From assembly GCF_022678645.1 (NCBI RefSeq), contig NZ_JALBWV010000018.1, forward strand, positions 62,001 through 126,000: DNA of 64,000 nt. The letters are read 5' to 3'. The DNA comes from Saccharopolyspora soli (GTDB taxonomy: Bacteria > Actinomycetota > Actinomycetes > Mycobacteriales > Pseudonocardiaceae). Within the stretch, counting starts at the first letter, position 1; the number at the start of each line of letters is the position of its first letter. This document shows positions 33,595 through 41,654 of the stretch, piece after piece. The notes below the pieces were generated by a model, which worked only from the letters and a program-made list of their open reading frames with translations, made no database searches and was not told the origin of the DNA. The position numbers and the translations under genes are program-made.

Positions 33595-34938
33595 ATGGCC
33601 GACCGGTACCAGCAGTTCACCCAGTCCCCGATCGGGCGGGAGGTGGTCAAGCGGCTCGGCCTGCCCGCGCCGACTCCACTGCGGCGCCACCGGCCTGGTG
33701 ATCCGGTGGTCGCCGGGCCGGTGCTGGTCGGCAGCGCACCTGACTCCCGACTCGGCGACGCGATCGCGACGATCACCGAGGACGTCCGCGCGGAGGTGCA
33801 CCACACGCCCGTGGAAGGCCAGCGCTACGCGGCGCTGATCTTCGACGCGACCGGCATCAGCACCAGCGCCCAGCTGCGCGAACTGCACGAGTTCTTCGGC
33901 CCGACGATCCGGCAGACCGACCGCGGCGGCCGGGTGATCGTGCTCGGCACCCCGCCCGAGGCGCACCCGGACCCGCGGACCTCCACCGCGCAACGCGCAC
34001 TCGAAGGTTTCGTCCGCACTGCGGGCAAGGAACTCAAACGCGGCGCGACCGCGCAGCTGGTCCACGTCGCCGAAGGCGCCGAGAACGCACTGGACTCGAC
34101 GCTGCGGTTCCTGCTCTCGGCGAAGTCCGCCTACGTCTCGGGCCAGGTGATCCGGATCGGTCCGGCCGAGGTTGCGGAGGTCGACTGGGAACGCCCGTTG
34201 CGCGACAAGATCGCCCTGGTCACCGGTGCGTCGCGGGGCATCGGCGAGGCCATCGCGGAAACCCTGGCCCGCGACGGCGCGCACGTGGTGTGCCTGGACG
34301 TGCCCGCGCAGGGCGGCGATCTCGCCGAGGTCGCCAACCGGATCGGCGGCACGACCCTGCAGCTGGACATCACCGCCGACGATGCCGCCGACCGGATCGC
34401 CGAGCACTTCGCGCAACGCCACGACGGCCTCGACATCGTCGTGCACAACGCGGGGATCACGCGGGACAAGACGATCGGCCGGATGACGCAGCAGCAGTGG
34501 GACGCGGTGCTCGCGGTGAACCTGACCGCGCAGGAGCGGATCAACGAACTCCTGCTGGCCGAGCTGCCCAAGTCGCCGCTGCGGCCCGGCGGGCGGATCG
34601 TCGGCGTCGCCTCGATCAGCGGCATCGCGGGCAACGTCGGGCAGGCGAACTACGCGGCGTCCAAGGCCGGGGTGATCGGGCACGTGCGCTCGACCGCCGG
34701 GATCGCCGCGGACCGCGGCGCCACCATCAACGCGGTCGCACCGGGCTTCATCGAAACCCGGATGACCGCCGCGGTCCCGCTGTTCGTGCGCGAGGCGGGT
34801 CGCCGGATGAACAGCATGTCCCAGGGCGGTCAGCCGGTGGACGTCGCGGAGACCATCGCCTGGTTCGCCAACCCGGCATCGGCCGGGGTGAACGGCAACG
34901 TGGTCCGCGTCTGCGGCCAGAGCCTGCTGGGCGCCTGA
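33595..34938 (+). CDS. fabG4: High-molecular-weight 3-oxoacyl-ACP reductase, FabG4-like
   Basis: This 447-residue short-chain dehydrogenase has an extra N-terminal half. Residues about 205-445 are a full SDR: TGASRGIG (210-217), VHNAGIT, catalytic Ser340, Tyr353 and Lys357 (YAASK). Residues 1-200 are a degenerate flavodoxin-like domain, as in M. tuberculosis FabG4 (Rv0242c, 454 residues), which reduces 3-ketoacyl-CoA with NADH. ATG 33595 follows GGGAG. The MaoC-like dehydratase gene lies downstream after a hairpin. With the divergent thiolase these enzymes could run a reductive or oxidative fatty-acyl cycle. Confidence 0.95.
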   Translation: MADRYQQFTQSPIGREVVKRLGLPAPTPLRRHRPGDPVVAGPVLVGSAPDSRLGDAIATITEDVRAEVHHTPVEGQRYAALIFDATGISTSAQLRELHEFFGPTIRQTDRGGRVIVLGTPPEAHPDPRTSTAQRALEGFVRTAGKELKRGATAQLVHVAEGAENALDSTLRFLLSAKSAYVSGQVIRIGPAEVAEVDWERPLRDKIALVTGASRGIGEAIAETLARDGAHVVCLDVPAQGGDLAEVANRIGGTTLQLDITADDAADRIAEHFAQRHDGLDIVVHNAGITRDKTIGRMTQQQWDAVLAVNLTAQERINELLLAELPKSPLRPGGRIVGVASISGIAGNVGQANYAASKAGVIGHVRSTAGIAADRGATINAVAPGFIETRMTAAVPLFVREAGRRMNSMSQGGQPVDVAETIAWFANPASAGVNGNVVRVCGQSLLGA

Positions 34939-34941
34939 CCA

Positions 34942-34987
34942 GTCGTGAGTGCTCAACCGGGCTCCGGGCCGGTTACGCACTCACGAC
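34942..34987. repeat. GTCGTGAGTG-family palindrome (copy 5) between fabG4 and htdX
   Basis: GTCGTGAGTG (34942-34951) pairs with CACTCACGAC (34978-34987), and AACCGG pairs with CCGGTT inside. It starts 3 bases after the fabG4 stop codon and lies 27 bases before the htdX start, so it may reduce read-through inside the operon. Confidence 0.8.
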
Positions 34988-35014
34988 CCACCTCCCCACG
35001 GAACGGAACCTGCG

Positions 35015-35839
35015 ATGCCGGAACTGAGCACTGCACCGAAGCTTTCCGCGCTGTACGTCAAGGCGGTCGTGACCGGGCCGGGTCGGCGGGGCTATCGGCT
35101 GCCGGACACCGAATACCTGCGGCGCGGCATCACCATCGACCGCGAGCAGCTGGCCGAGTACAACCGGGTCTGCGGGTTCGGGCTGCGCGACGAGCTGCCG
35201 ATCACCTATCCGCACGTGCTGTCCTTCGGCCTGTCGGTGCGGCTGATGTCTGACCCCGGATTCCCGTTCCCGCTGGTCGGCTTGGTGCACGTGGCCAACT
35301 CGATCTACCAGGAGCGACCGCTGCTGGTGACCGACGAGCTGACCCAGCGGGTTCGGGTGGCGGACCTGCGCCCGCACTCCAAGGGACGGCAGTTCGACGT
35401 CATCACCGAGACCACCGTCGGCGATGCGGTGGTGTGGCGCGAGGTCAGCACCTACCTGCGGCGCGGCCCGTCATCCGCGGAAGCCGCGCACCGCAGCGAT
35501 TGGGATGCGGAACCGACGGCGACCTGGCGGGTGCCCGGCGACACCGGACGCCGCTATGCGGCGGTGTCCGGTGACCGCAACCCCATCCACCTGCATCCGT
35601 TGGCGGCCAAGGCGTTCGGGTTCCCCCGAGCCATCGCGCACGGCATGTGGTCGAAGGCGCGGTGCCTGGCGGCGTTCGCCCAGCGGCTACCGGAGGCGTG
35701 CGCTGTGGACGTCGAGTTCCGCAAGCCGCTGCTGTTGCCATCCGCAGTGGACTTCGCGATGCGCCGCCAGGACACCGGCTGGACCTTCGCACTGCGTTCC
35801 CGGTCCGGCAAACCCCACCTGCTGGGCTCGGTGTGCTGA
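35015..35839 (+). CDS. htdX: MaoC-like 3-hydroxyacyl dehydratase, HtdX-like
   Basis: This 274-residue hot-dog-fold protein (Rv0241c/HtdX has a similar length) carries the hydratase 2 motif in its C-terminal half: SGDRNPIHLHPLAAKAFGFP, followed by IAHGMWSKA. Asp and His of this motif are catalytic in the family. The N-terminal half is a second, degenerate hot-dog domain. It dehydrates (R)-3-hydroxyacyl-CoA or -ACP to the enoyl form, acting after FabG4. Gene order FadA2, FabG4, HtdX is as in mycobacteria. It ends 13 bases from the convergent TetR gene. Confidence 0.93.
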   Translation: MPELSTAPKLSALYVKAVVTGPGRRGYRLPDTEYLRRGITIDREQLAEYNRVCGFGLRDELPITYPHVLSFGLSVRLMSDPGFPFPLVGLVHVANSIYQERPLLVTDELTQRVRVADLRPHSKGRQFDVITETTVGDAVVWREVSTYLRRGPSSAEAAHRSDWDAEPTATWRVPGDTGRRYAAVSGDRNPIHLHPLAAKAFGFPRAIAHGMWSKARCLAAFAQRLPEACAVDVEFRKPLLLPSAVDFAMRRQDTGWTFALRSRSGKPHLLGSVC

Positions 35840-35852
35840 ACCGCCTCGGCGC

Positions 35853-36506
35853 TCAGGAGTCCGGTGACCAGGAGCGACCTTCGACGAGGTCGCCGAAGCC
35901 CATCCAGACCATGTTCATCAGGCGCATCGCCATGCCGTCGGCGGCGTGCTCGGGATGCTGGAACCACCACTCCACCAACGCCTCGCCCGCACCGACCAGC
36001 GCCGCCGCGAACGGCTCGGTCTGCTCCGGGTGCATCGGCTGCGCCGATCCTTCGGTCGCCCGCGCCAGCAGCACCGCGATCAGGTTCGTCGCCCGCTCCC
36101 GCCACTCGACCAGTTCGCTGACGAACGGCTCACCCTGGAGGTTGGCCTGCCGGTGCAGCACCGTCCAGCCCGCCCGGTTGTGGTGCACGTACTCGAAGAA
36201 CACCCGCAGGCCGCGCCACAACTGCTCCGCTGGGCTCAACCCCGCTTCCACGGCCGTGCTGATCGCCTCGATCAGCCGGGCGGCCTCCCGCCGGATGCAT
36301 GCGACGAACAGTTCGTCCTTGGCGCCCAGGTAGGCGTAGAGCATCGGTTTGGAAATGCCCGCGACCTCGGAGATCTCGTCCATCGACGCGGTGTGGAAGC
36401 CGTGCGTTGCGAAAACCTCGACTGCGGCGTCCAGGATCTGCCGCTCGCGCACCGCCCGCGGCAGTCGCCGCGACCGGGGGCGGCCGTTGTCCTGACGATC
36501 GACCAT
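35853..36506 (-). CDS. TetR-family regulator of the lipid module
   Basis: This 217-residue protein has an N-terminal helix-turn-helix, SMDEISEVAGISKPMLYAYL (about residues 41-60), after a basic arm (RPRSRRLPRAVRERQ). The C-terminal domain is hydrophobic, with several Trp, and suits an acyl-CoA-like ligand. It is divergent from the SCP2/acyl-CoA dehydrogenase operon. TACTCGTGAGTA in this divergent promoter and the closely similar TACCCGCGGGTA in the fadA2/fabG4 promoter suggest that one regulator controls all these genes. The effector is unknown; a long-chain acyl-CoA would fit the family context. Confidence 0.92.
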   Translation of the reverse strand: MVDRQDNGRPRSRRLPRAVRERQILDAAVEVFATHGFHTASMDEISEVAGISKPMLYAYLGAKDELFVACIRREAARLIEAISTAVEAGLSPAEQLWRGLRVFFEYVHHNRAGWTVLHRQANLQGEPFVSELVEWRERATNLIAVLLARATEGSAQPMHPEQTEPFAAALVGAGEALVEWWFQHPEHAADGMAMRLMNMVWMGFGDLVEGRSWSPDS

Positions 36507-36577
36507 TTCACCTCTTACGCTGGTCTTTTCGCGCCAGGCTAGATCAGATCGGCCCGGTTCCGCCGCTTGCTTTCGAA

Positions 36578-36612
36578 CCTACTCGAACGTAGTCTTACTC
36601 GTGAGTAGGTAA
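36578..36612. promoter_or_regulatory. TetR operator candidate between the TetR gene and the SCP2 gene
   Basis: TACTCGTGAGTA (36596-36607) is palindromic and is followed by GG, like the site at 33538. A second half-site, CCTACTC (36578-36584), faces GAGTAGG (36603-36609), so two overlapping sites are possible. It lies 20-30 bases before the SCP2 start codon, close enough to block transcription. Confidence 0.65.
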
Positions 36613-36626
36613 TGGAGGTCGCGCTG

Positions 36627-37181
36627 ATGCCCCAACCCGAGTCGGACCCGATCACCGCCCTCGGCGATGTGGACCCCCGGAAGGTCGGCGAGCAGGAGTT
36701 CGTCGCGTTGCTGGAAGCCGCCTCCGAGATCGCCGACAGCGGTGCGGCGGTGGATCTCGGCGCGCTTGCCCCCGAACAGTTCGCGCGGCTGATCTCGCGT
36801 GCCTCCGACGCCCAGATCGAGGCCGTGATGCAGCGTCCTGAACTGCGGGAACGGATCCTCGACGAGGTCTTCCGGCGGATGGGTGAGCATTACAAGTCGG
36901 AAAAGGCCAGCGCGATCGAGGCCGTGGTCCGCTGGCGGATCGGCACCGATGACGACCTGCTGCGCTACGAATGCGTGCTCGCCGACGGCAACTGCACGGT
37001 CAGCAAGGACCCGCAGCGCGAACCGAGGGTGACGATCACCTTGCCGCCCGCCGAATTCCTCAAGCTGACCTCCGGCAACGCCTCGGCACCGATGCTGTTC
37101 ATGAAGGGCAAGCTCAAGGTCGCCGGTGACCTCGGGTTCGCCGCCGGGCTCACCAAGCTGTTCCAGATCCCCAAGGCATGA
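36627..37181 (+). CDS. SCP2 sterol-binding-domain protein
   Basis: This is a 184-residue protein from ATG 36627; the GGAGG site for it lies inside the alternative first ATG at 36612, so the shorter form is preferred. The C-terminal 100 residues form an SCP2-like lipid-binding domain (AIEAVVRWRIGTDDDLLRYE, RVTITLPPAEFLKLTSGNAS, FMKGKLKVAGDLGFA). The N-terminal 80 residues are helical. SCP2 domains bind acyl-CoA, sterols or other lipids. It is cotranscribed with the acyl-CoA dehydrogenase gene 73 bases downstream, consistent with a role in presenting lipid substrates. Confidence 0.9.
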   Translation: MPQPESDPITALGDVDPRKVGEQEFVALLEAASEIADSGAAVDLGALAPEQFARLISRASDAQIEAVMQRPELRERILDEVFRRMGEHYKSEKASAIEAVVRWRIGTDDDLLRYECVLADGNCTVSKDPQREPRVTITLPPAEFLKLTSGNASAPMLFMKGKLKVAGDLGFAAGLTKLFQIPKA

Positions 37182-37254
37182 AGGGCTGTTGCGGACTCGA
37201 TTCGCACGGGTGCGCGGCTGCGCGGTTTCGACGACGAGGACTGACAGGACGACG

Positions 37255-38463
37255 ATGACTTTCTCCCTGGAACTGAGCGAGGAGCAGCGGGAGCTGCGCG
37301 ACTGGGTGCACGGCTTCGCCGCGCAAACCATCCGACCGGCCGCGCAGGAGTGGGACGAGCGCGAGGAGACCCCCTGGCCGATCATCCAGGAGGCGGCCAA
37401 GATCGGGCTCTACGGCTTCGAAACCCTGGCCACGTTCTGGGCCGACGACACCGGCCTGTCGCTGCCGATCGCCAACGAAGAGCTGTTCTGGGGAGACGGC
37501 GGCATCGGCATGGCGATCTTCGGCACCACCCTGGCGGTCGCCGGGATCTTCGCCGCGGGCACGCCCGACCAGCTGGCCGAGTGGGTGCCGCAGTGCTACG
37601 GCGACGCGAGCGACCCGAAGGTCGCGGCGTTCTGCTCGTCAGAACCCGGCGCCGGTTCCGACGTCTCGGCGATGCGCACCCGCGCGGTCTACGACGAGGC
37701 CACCGACGAATGGGTGCTCAACGGCCAGAAGGCGTGGGCGACCAACGGCGGCATCGCGAACGTGCACGTCGTGCAAGCCGTGGTCAACCCCGAACTCGGC
37801 GCGCGCGGCCAGGCCGCGTTCGTGGTGCCACCGGGCACCAAGGGCCTGGCGGCGCCGAGCAAGATCCACAAGCACGGGTTGCGCGCCTCGCACACGGCCG
37901 ACGTGTTCCTGGACGACGTGCGGGTGCCCGGCCGCTGCTTGCTGGGCGGCAAGGAGAAGCTGGACGAACGTCTGGCCCGCGCCAGCGAGGGTGGCAAGGC
38001 CAGCTCGCAGGCGGCGATGCGGACCTTCGAGCTGTCCCGCCCGACCGTCGGCGCGCAAGCCATCGGCATCGCCCGAGCGGCCTACGAGACCGCGCTGGAG
38101 TACGCGCAGCAGCGGGAAACCTTCGGGCGGCCGATCATCGAGAACCAGTCGATCGCGTTCACCCTGGCGGACATGCGGATGGAGATCGACGCGGCCCGAC
38201 TGCTGGTGTGGCGAGCGGCGTGGCTGGGCCGCAACGGCGGGTTCACGGCGGGCGAAGGCTCGATGTCCAAGCTGAAGGCGGGCAGGGTCGCGACCTGGGC
38301 AACGGAAAGAGCGATCCAAATCCTCGGCGGCAACGGCTACACCAGGGAATACCCGGTGGAAAGAATGCACCGAGACGCCAAGATCTACGACATCTTCGAA
38401 GGCACCGAGCAGATCCAGCAGCTCGTGGTGGCCAGGGCCATCTCCGGCCGTCACATCGCCTGA
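37255..38463 (+). CDS. Acyl-CoA dehydrogenase
   Basis: This 402-residue FAD enzyme introduces a 2,3-double bond into acyl-CoA. The flavin-binding motif FCSSEPGAGSDVSAMRTRA is near residue 125-145, the QILGGNGYTREYPVERMHRD block lies near the end, and the catalytic base is Glu382 in YDIFEGTEQ. The length matches ordinary medium- or short-chain members, not the longer FadE5 type (about 610) found at the equivalent place in M. tuberculosis. It starts at ATG 37255 after AGGA. It is second in the SCP2 operon under the candidate TetR operator and ends in a hairpin at 38504-38527. Confidence 0.95.
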   Translation: MTFSLELSEEQRELRDWVHGFAAQTIRPAAQEWDEREETPWPIIQEAAKIGLYGFETLATFWADDTGLSLPIANEELFWGDGGIGMAIFGTTLAVAGIFAAGTPDQLAEWVPQCYGDASDPKVAAFCSSEPGAGSDVSAMRTRAVYDEATDEWVLNGQKAWATNGGIANVHVVQAVVNPELGARGQAAFVVPPGTKGLAAPSKIHKHGLRASHTADVFLDDVRVPGRCLLGGKEKLDERLARASEGGKASSQAAMRTFELSRPTVGAQAIGIARAAYETALEYAQQRETFGRPIIENQSIAFTLADMRMEIDAARLLVWRAAWLGRNGGFTAGEGSMSKLKAGRVATWATERAIQILGGNGYTREYPVERMHRDAKIYDIFEGTEQIQQLVVARAISGRHIA

Positions 38464-38503
38464 GCGCTTTCGTTCGAGGCTGAGCCAGCCATCTCGTGGA
38501 TGA

Positions 38504-38527
38504 GGGCAGCCCCGGCTGGGGCTGCCC
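38504..38527 (+). terminator. Terminator of the acyl-CoA dehydrogenase operon
   Basis: GGGCAGCCCC (38504-38513), loop GGCT, GGGGCTGCCC (38518-38527). The stem is a perfect 10 bp and lies 41 bases after the stop codon. Confidence 0.8.
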
Positions 38528-38589
38528 CCTTGGTCCTGGGAGTTCGGGTCAGCGGTCGATGACCGCCCCTCCCTCGCACCGTGGGGCAG

Positions 38590-38629
38590 GTTGTCGCGGG
38601 CCGAGGGAGGAGGTGCGGCCCGCGACAAC
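38590..38629 (-). terminator. Terminator of the small secreted protein gene
   Basis: GTTGTCGCGGGCC (38590-38602) and GGCCCGCGACAAC (38617-38629) form a perfect 13-bp stem, 6 bases beyond the stop codon of the minus-strand gene at 38635. Confidence 0.8.
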
Positions 38630-38634
38630 GTGGA

Positions 38635-38850
38635 TCAACTCCAGTGGGTCACCTCAAGGTCGTCGAACACGCCACCCCAGCACGTGTGGGTGCCCCATCC
38701 GGACACGACGACGTCGCCGCCACCCCACCAGCATTCCTTGACGCTGATTTCGTCATCCCATGGATCCGCGAGCGCGGGGGTAGCCGTGGCCAACAGCATT
38801 CCGAGACCGAAGCCGGTGGCGATGACGGCCTTCTTGACGCGGTTTCCCAT
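38635..38850 (-). CDS. Small secreted protein with two Cys, unknown function
   Basis: This 71-residue precursor starts at ATG 38850, 8 bases after GGAG; the ATG at 38856 is only 2 bases from that site. A signal peptide (KKAVIATGFGLGMLLATATP, cleavage after PALA) leaves about 43 residues. They are rich in Trp and Gly, with two Cys (VKECWWGGG and THTCWGG) that probably form one disulfide, and several acidic residues. The size and form suggest a small extracellular peptide, perhaps an inhibitor or wall-associated factor, but I recognise no family. It has its own terminator. Confidence 0.65.
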   Translation of the reverse strand: MGNRVKKAVIATGFGLGMLLATATPALADPWDDEISVKECWWGGGDVVVSGWGTHTCWGGVFDDLEVTHWS

Positions 38851-39483
38851 GATCATGTCTCCCTTCAGGGGCCAGAGCGTCGTGCCCCGGCGAGCCTGAT
38901 GGTTCGACAGCCGACCGCGGCACGCCGCCCGGATAGTCCGAACAGGCGGGTTAACCGGTGTCGCCGCTCGATCGCGAGCAGTGGTCGGCGCGCGGCGAAC
39001 ACGACCGGCCAGAGGGGATTGGGCCCGCCCTGCGTGTGGTATCGAGCCGTCGACGCGGGTGGCGATGTCGGCGCCCGGTTAGGTCCGCACAACCACCGGG
39101 CGAAGCCGCGATTCACCTCCACCGGTGGCGGGAGCGCTGGTCGCGACGACACGCCGGGCACGAGCCCAGTGGCGTTCGCCACGGTGCGGAATTGCACAAA
39201 GGGTGCCTGAGTTGTACCGGAAAGGTGCACGATTTCGTGGGTCCTTGCCCGGGAAACATTGGGCAGGTGCACCTTCGGCGTTCGTCTGAACGGATGAATG
39301 TCGGCGTCGCCGGATCATCATCGGCGTCGGCGTGCGTCACATCGACGCGGCGCAGGCACGAGTGGCGCCTGTACCGCGCCGAGCGAGCTCCGCGGGGAGG
39401 GCTCGGCATCGGGGTGCGGCCAGCGACACCGTCGCGGGCGGCGGCCCGGCCACAGCTTCGAGAGTGAACGGGAGGGCGAAGCG
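38851..39483. other. Gene-less stretch with a nested hairpin
   Basis: Frames in this 633-base stretch look non-coding. The main structure is at 39222-39275. There AAGGTGCAC (39222-39230) pairs with GTGCACCTT (39267-39275), and an inner TTGCCC/GGGCAG stem gives a nested hairpin, about 210 bases upstream of the small acidic protein gene. The divergent promoter of the small secreted protein must also be here. I cannot assign an RNA class. Confidence 0.35.
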
Positions 39484-39717
39484 GTGAACAAGACCACCCC
39501 TGACCTGGAGACACCGATCTTCCGGGAACTGCACGACGAACTCGGCGATCTGCCCGAGATCGACATCCACGACTTCGACCAGCACGCGTTCGACTTCCTT
39601 CGCGAGTACGACGAGCAGAAGTCCGCGAAAGACGAGGCCGCGGAGCCTGCCGAGCCGGTGGCGGCATCGGCGGGCACCGGGTCCCGGCGGGGCGGTCGGC
39701 GGCGCAAGGGGGACTGA
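39484..39717 (+). CDS. Small acidic protein with basic tail, unknown function
   Basis: This 77-residue protein starts at GTG 39484 behind GGGAGGGCG. The first 50 residues are acidic (PIFRELHDELGDLPEIDIHD, FDQHAFDFLREYDEQ), a short Ala/Glu/Pro linker follows, and the C-terminus is strongly basic (GSRRGGRRRKGD). The bipolar charge suggests a DNA-, RNA- or membrane-contacting tail on a small helical body. I recognise no named family. The next gene, a pyridoxamine-oxidase-like gene, starts 42 bases later, so the two may be cotranscribed. Confidence 0.6.
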   Translation: MNKTTPDLETPIFRELHDELGDLPEIDIHDFDQHAFDFLREYDEQKSAKDEAAEPAEPVAASAGTGSRRGGRRRKGD

Positions 39718-39759
39718 TTCCACCGGGCGCTGTCGGTGACTGGTGTCACCATCATGCGC

Positions 39760-40230
39760 ATGACCACGTGGCAGGAATTCGCTGCTGAGGCTCCGGAATT
39801 GGCGAGGACCGTCCAGGCGCGGCTGGAGGCGGCCAAACACCATGTGTTGGCCACGTTGCGCCTGGACGGCTCGCCCCGGGTCAGCGGTACCGAGGTCGCC
39901 TGGCGCGGCCCGGACCTCACGCTCGGCTCCATGCCGGGCGCCAGGAAAGCACTGGACCTCCGCCGGGACGGCCGGTTCGCACTGCACGCCAACCCCGGCG
40001 ACGGCTCGATGACCACCCCGGACGTGAAGCTCGCGGGCCGGGCGGTCGAGGTCACCGGCGACGAGCACCGCGCCTGGGTCGAAGAGGCCGAACCACCGAG
40101 CAACGACTCGCACCTCTTCCGCCTGGACCTGACCGAAGTGACGACCACCGGTCTCTCCGACGACCAGACCCATCTGGTCATCCACCTCTGGACACCGACC
40201 AGGGGCGTCCAGACGTTCAACCGCGCCTGA
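39760..40230 (+). CDS. Pyridoxamine 5'-phosphate oxidase-like flavin protein
   Basis: This 156-residue split-barrel protein shows the family pattern LEAAKHHVLATLRLDGSPRV near the start, GSMPGARKALDLRRDGRFAL in the middle and VKLAGRAVEVTGDEHRAW. Members bind FMN, F420 or heme and act as oxidases or reductases. The F420-type FDOR enzymes are frequent in actinomycetes, but I cannot assign the cofactor here. Starts at 39736 (GTG) and 39754 (ATG) are possible; none has a strong ribosome site. A hairpin terminator follows at 40235-40278. Confidence 0.85.
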   Translation: MTTWQEFAAEAPELARTVQARLEAAKHHVLATLRLDGSPRVSGTEVAWRGPDLTLGSMPGARKALDLRRDGRFALHANPGDGSMTTPDVKLAGRAVEVTGDEHRAWVEEAEPPSNDSHLFRLDLTEVTTTGLSDDQTHLVIHLWTPTRGVQTFNRA

Positions 40231-40234
40231 CGGT

Positions 40235-40278
40235 GCAGGGCACCTCCGGCCGACTCGCTCGGTCCAAAGGTGCCCTGC
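40235..40278. terminator. Hairpin terminator between convergent genes
   Basis: GCAGGGCACCT (40235-40245) and AGGTGCCCTGC (40268-40278) form a perfect 11-bp stem with a 22-base loop. It lies 4 bases after the oxidase-like gene and upstream of the end of the bkd operon. Confidence 0.7.
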
Positions 40279-40331
40279 CAACATCACCCCCGCATGACCG
40301 GGGGTTTAACAGGCTGTTCGGCTAGTTCCGG

Positions 40332-41642
40332 TCAGTACGTGATCGCGATGCCGGGGTCCGCCAGCAGGGCTCCGACGTCGGCGAGGAACTTCGAGCCCTG
40401 TTGGCCGTCGACCACCCGGTGGTCGAAGCTCAGCGCCAGCTGGCAGACCTTGCGCGGCACCACCTGGCCGTCCACCACCCACGGCATGTCGCGGATCGCG
40501 CCGAGCGCGAGGATCGCCGACTCACCGGGGTTGAGGATCGGTGTGCCGGTGTCCACGCCGAACACGCCCACGTTGGTGATCGTGATCGTGCCGCCCGCCA
40601 TCTCCGCCGGGGTCGTCTTGCCCTCCCGCGCGGTGTTGGCGAGTCGTTCCAGGGCCTCCGCCAGTTCCTTCAGGGACATCTGGTCGGCGTCGTGGACCTT
40701 GGGCACCACCAGGCCGCGCGGTGTGGCCGCCGCGATGCCCAGGTGCACGTAGTCCTTGTAGACGATCTCGCCAGCGGGCTCGTCCCAGGTGGCGTTCACA
40801 TCCGGGGTCCGGCGGACCGCGAGGCACACGGCCTTCGCCGCGAACGCCAACGGCGTGATCTTGACGTCCCGGAACTCCGGGTGCGACTTCAGGCGTTCCC
40901 GCAGCTCCATCATCGGCGTGACGTCGATGGTGAGGAACTCGGTGACGTGCGGGGCGGTGAACGCGCTGTCCACCATCGCCTGCGCGGTCGCCTTGCGGAC
41001 GCCCTTGATCGGCACCCGGCGCTCCCGCCCGACCGGTGCTTCGGCCGCGGGCAGGCCGACGACCGCGCCACCGGCGGCGGACGTCACGTCCTCGCGGGTG
41101 ATCACGCCACCGGACCCGGAACCGGCCAGCGCGTGCAGATCCACGCCGAGGTCCTTGGCGAGCTTGCGCACCGGTGGCTTCGCCAGCGGCACGTAACCGC
41201 CCTGCTGTTGCGCGACCTGCGGTGCGGCGACCGGCTCGGGCGGCGCCGTGACCTGCACGGACGGCGCGGCCTGGCCTTTGCGCGGGCGGCGCCTCGCGCT
41301 GGTCGTGCGCGGGCCGTAGCCCACCAGCGTGGCGATCCGGCCGTTGGCCTCCTCGCCGATCTTGCCGGACCCCTCGGCGGCTGGCTCCGCAGCCGCTCCG
41401 CCTTCGAGGTCGATCGTGATGATCGGTGAGCCGACCTCGATGGTCTGCCCCGGTTCGACGAGCAGTTCGCGAACCGTGCCAGCCCACGGGCAGGGCAGCT
41501 CCACCGCCGCCTTCGCGGTCTCGATCTCGACGATCACCTGGTTGACGGTGACGGTGTCACCGGGCTGGACGCGCCAGCCTAGGATCTCCGCTTCGGTCAG
41601 CCCCTCGCCGACGTCCGGCAGCGGGAATTGCTTGAGCGTCAT
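40332..41642 (-). CDS. bkdC: Dihydrolipoamide acyltransferase (E2) of branched-chain 2-oxo acid dehydrogenase
   Basis: This is the 436-residue E2 core. The lipoyl domain (residues 1-80) has the modified Lys44 in EIETAKAAVEL. The E1/E3-binding domain is at about 150-190 (KPPVRKLAKDLGVDLHALAG). The catalytic domain ends with SFDHRVVDG (His408, Asp412). It transfers the acyl group from the E1 thiamine intermediate to CoA, giving isobutyryl-, isovaleryl- or 2-methylbutyryl-CoA, the starter units of branched fatty acids and of some polyketides. It is last in the operon, 12 bases after E1beta. An E3 gene is not included and must lie elsewhere. Confidence 0.95.
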   Translation of the reverse strand: MTLKQFPLPDVGEGLTEAEILGWRVQPGDTVTVNQVIVEIETAKAAVELPCPWAGTVRELLVEPGQTIEVGSPIITIDLEGGAAAEPAAEGSGKIGEEANGRIATLVGYGPRTTSARRRPRKGQAAPSVQVTAPPEPVAAPQVAQQQGGYVPLAKPPVRKLAKDLGVDLHALAGSGSGGVITREDVTSAAGGAVVGLPAAEAPVGRERRVPIKGVRKATAQAMVDSAFTAPHVTEFLTIDVTPMMELRERLKSHPEFRDVKITPLAFAAKAVCLAVRRTPDVNATWDEPAGEIVYKDYVHLGIAAATPRGLVVPKVHDADQMSLKELAEALERLANTAREGKTTPAEMAGGTITITNVGVFGVDTGTPILNPGESAILALGAIRDMPWVVDGQVVPRKVCQLALSFDHRVVDGQQGSKFLADVGALLADPGIAITY

Positions 41643-41654
41643 CGAACGACTCCC

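Noticed and set aside
40401..41429. Long plus-strand frame opposite the E2 gene
   Set aside because: Antisense shadow of a gene with clear lipoyl and catalytic motifs.
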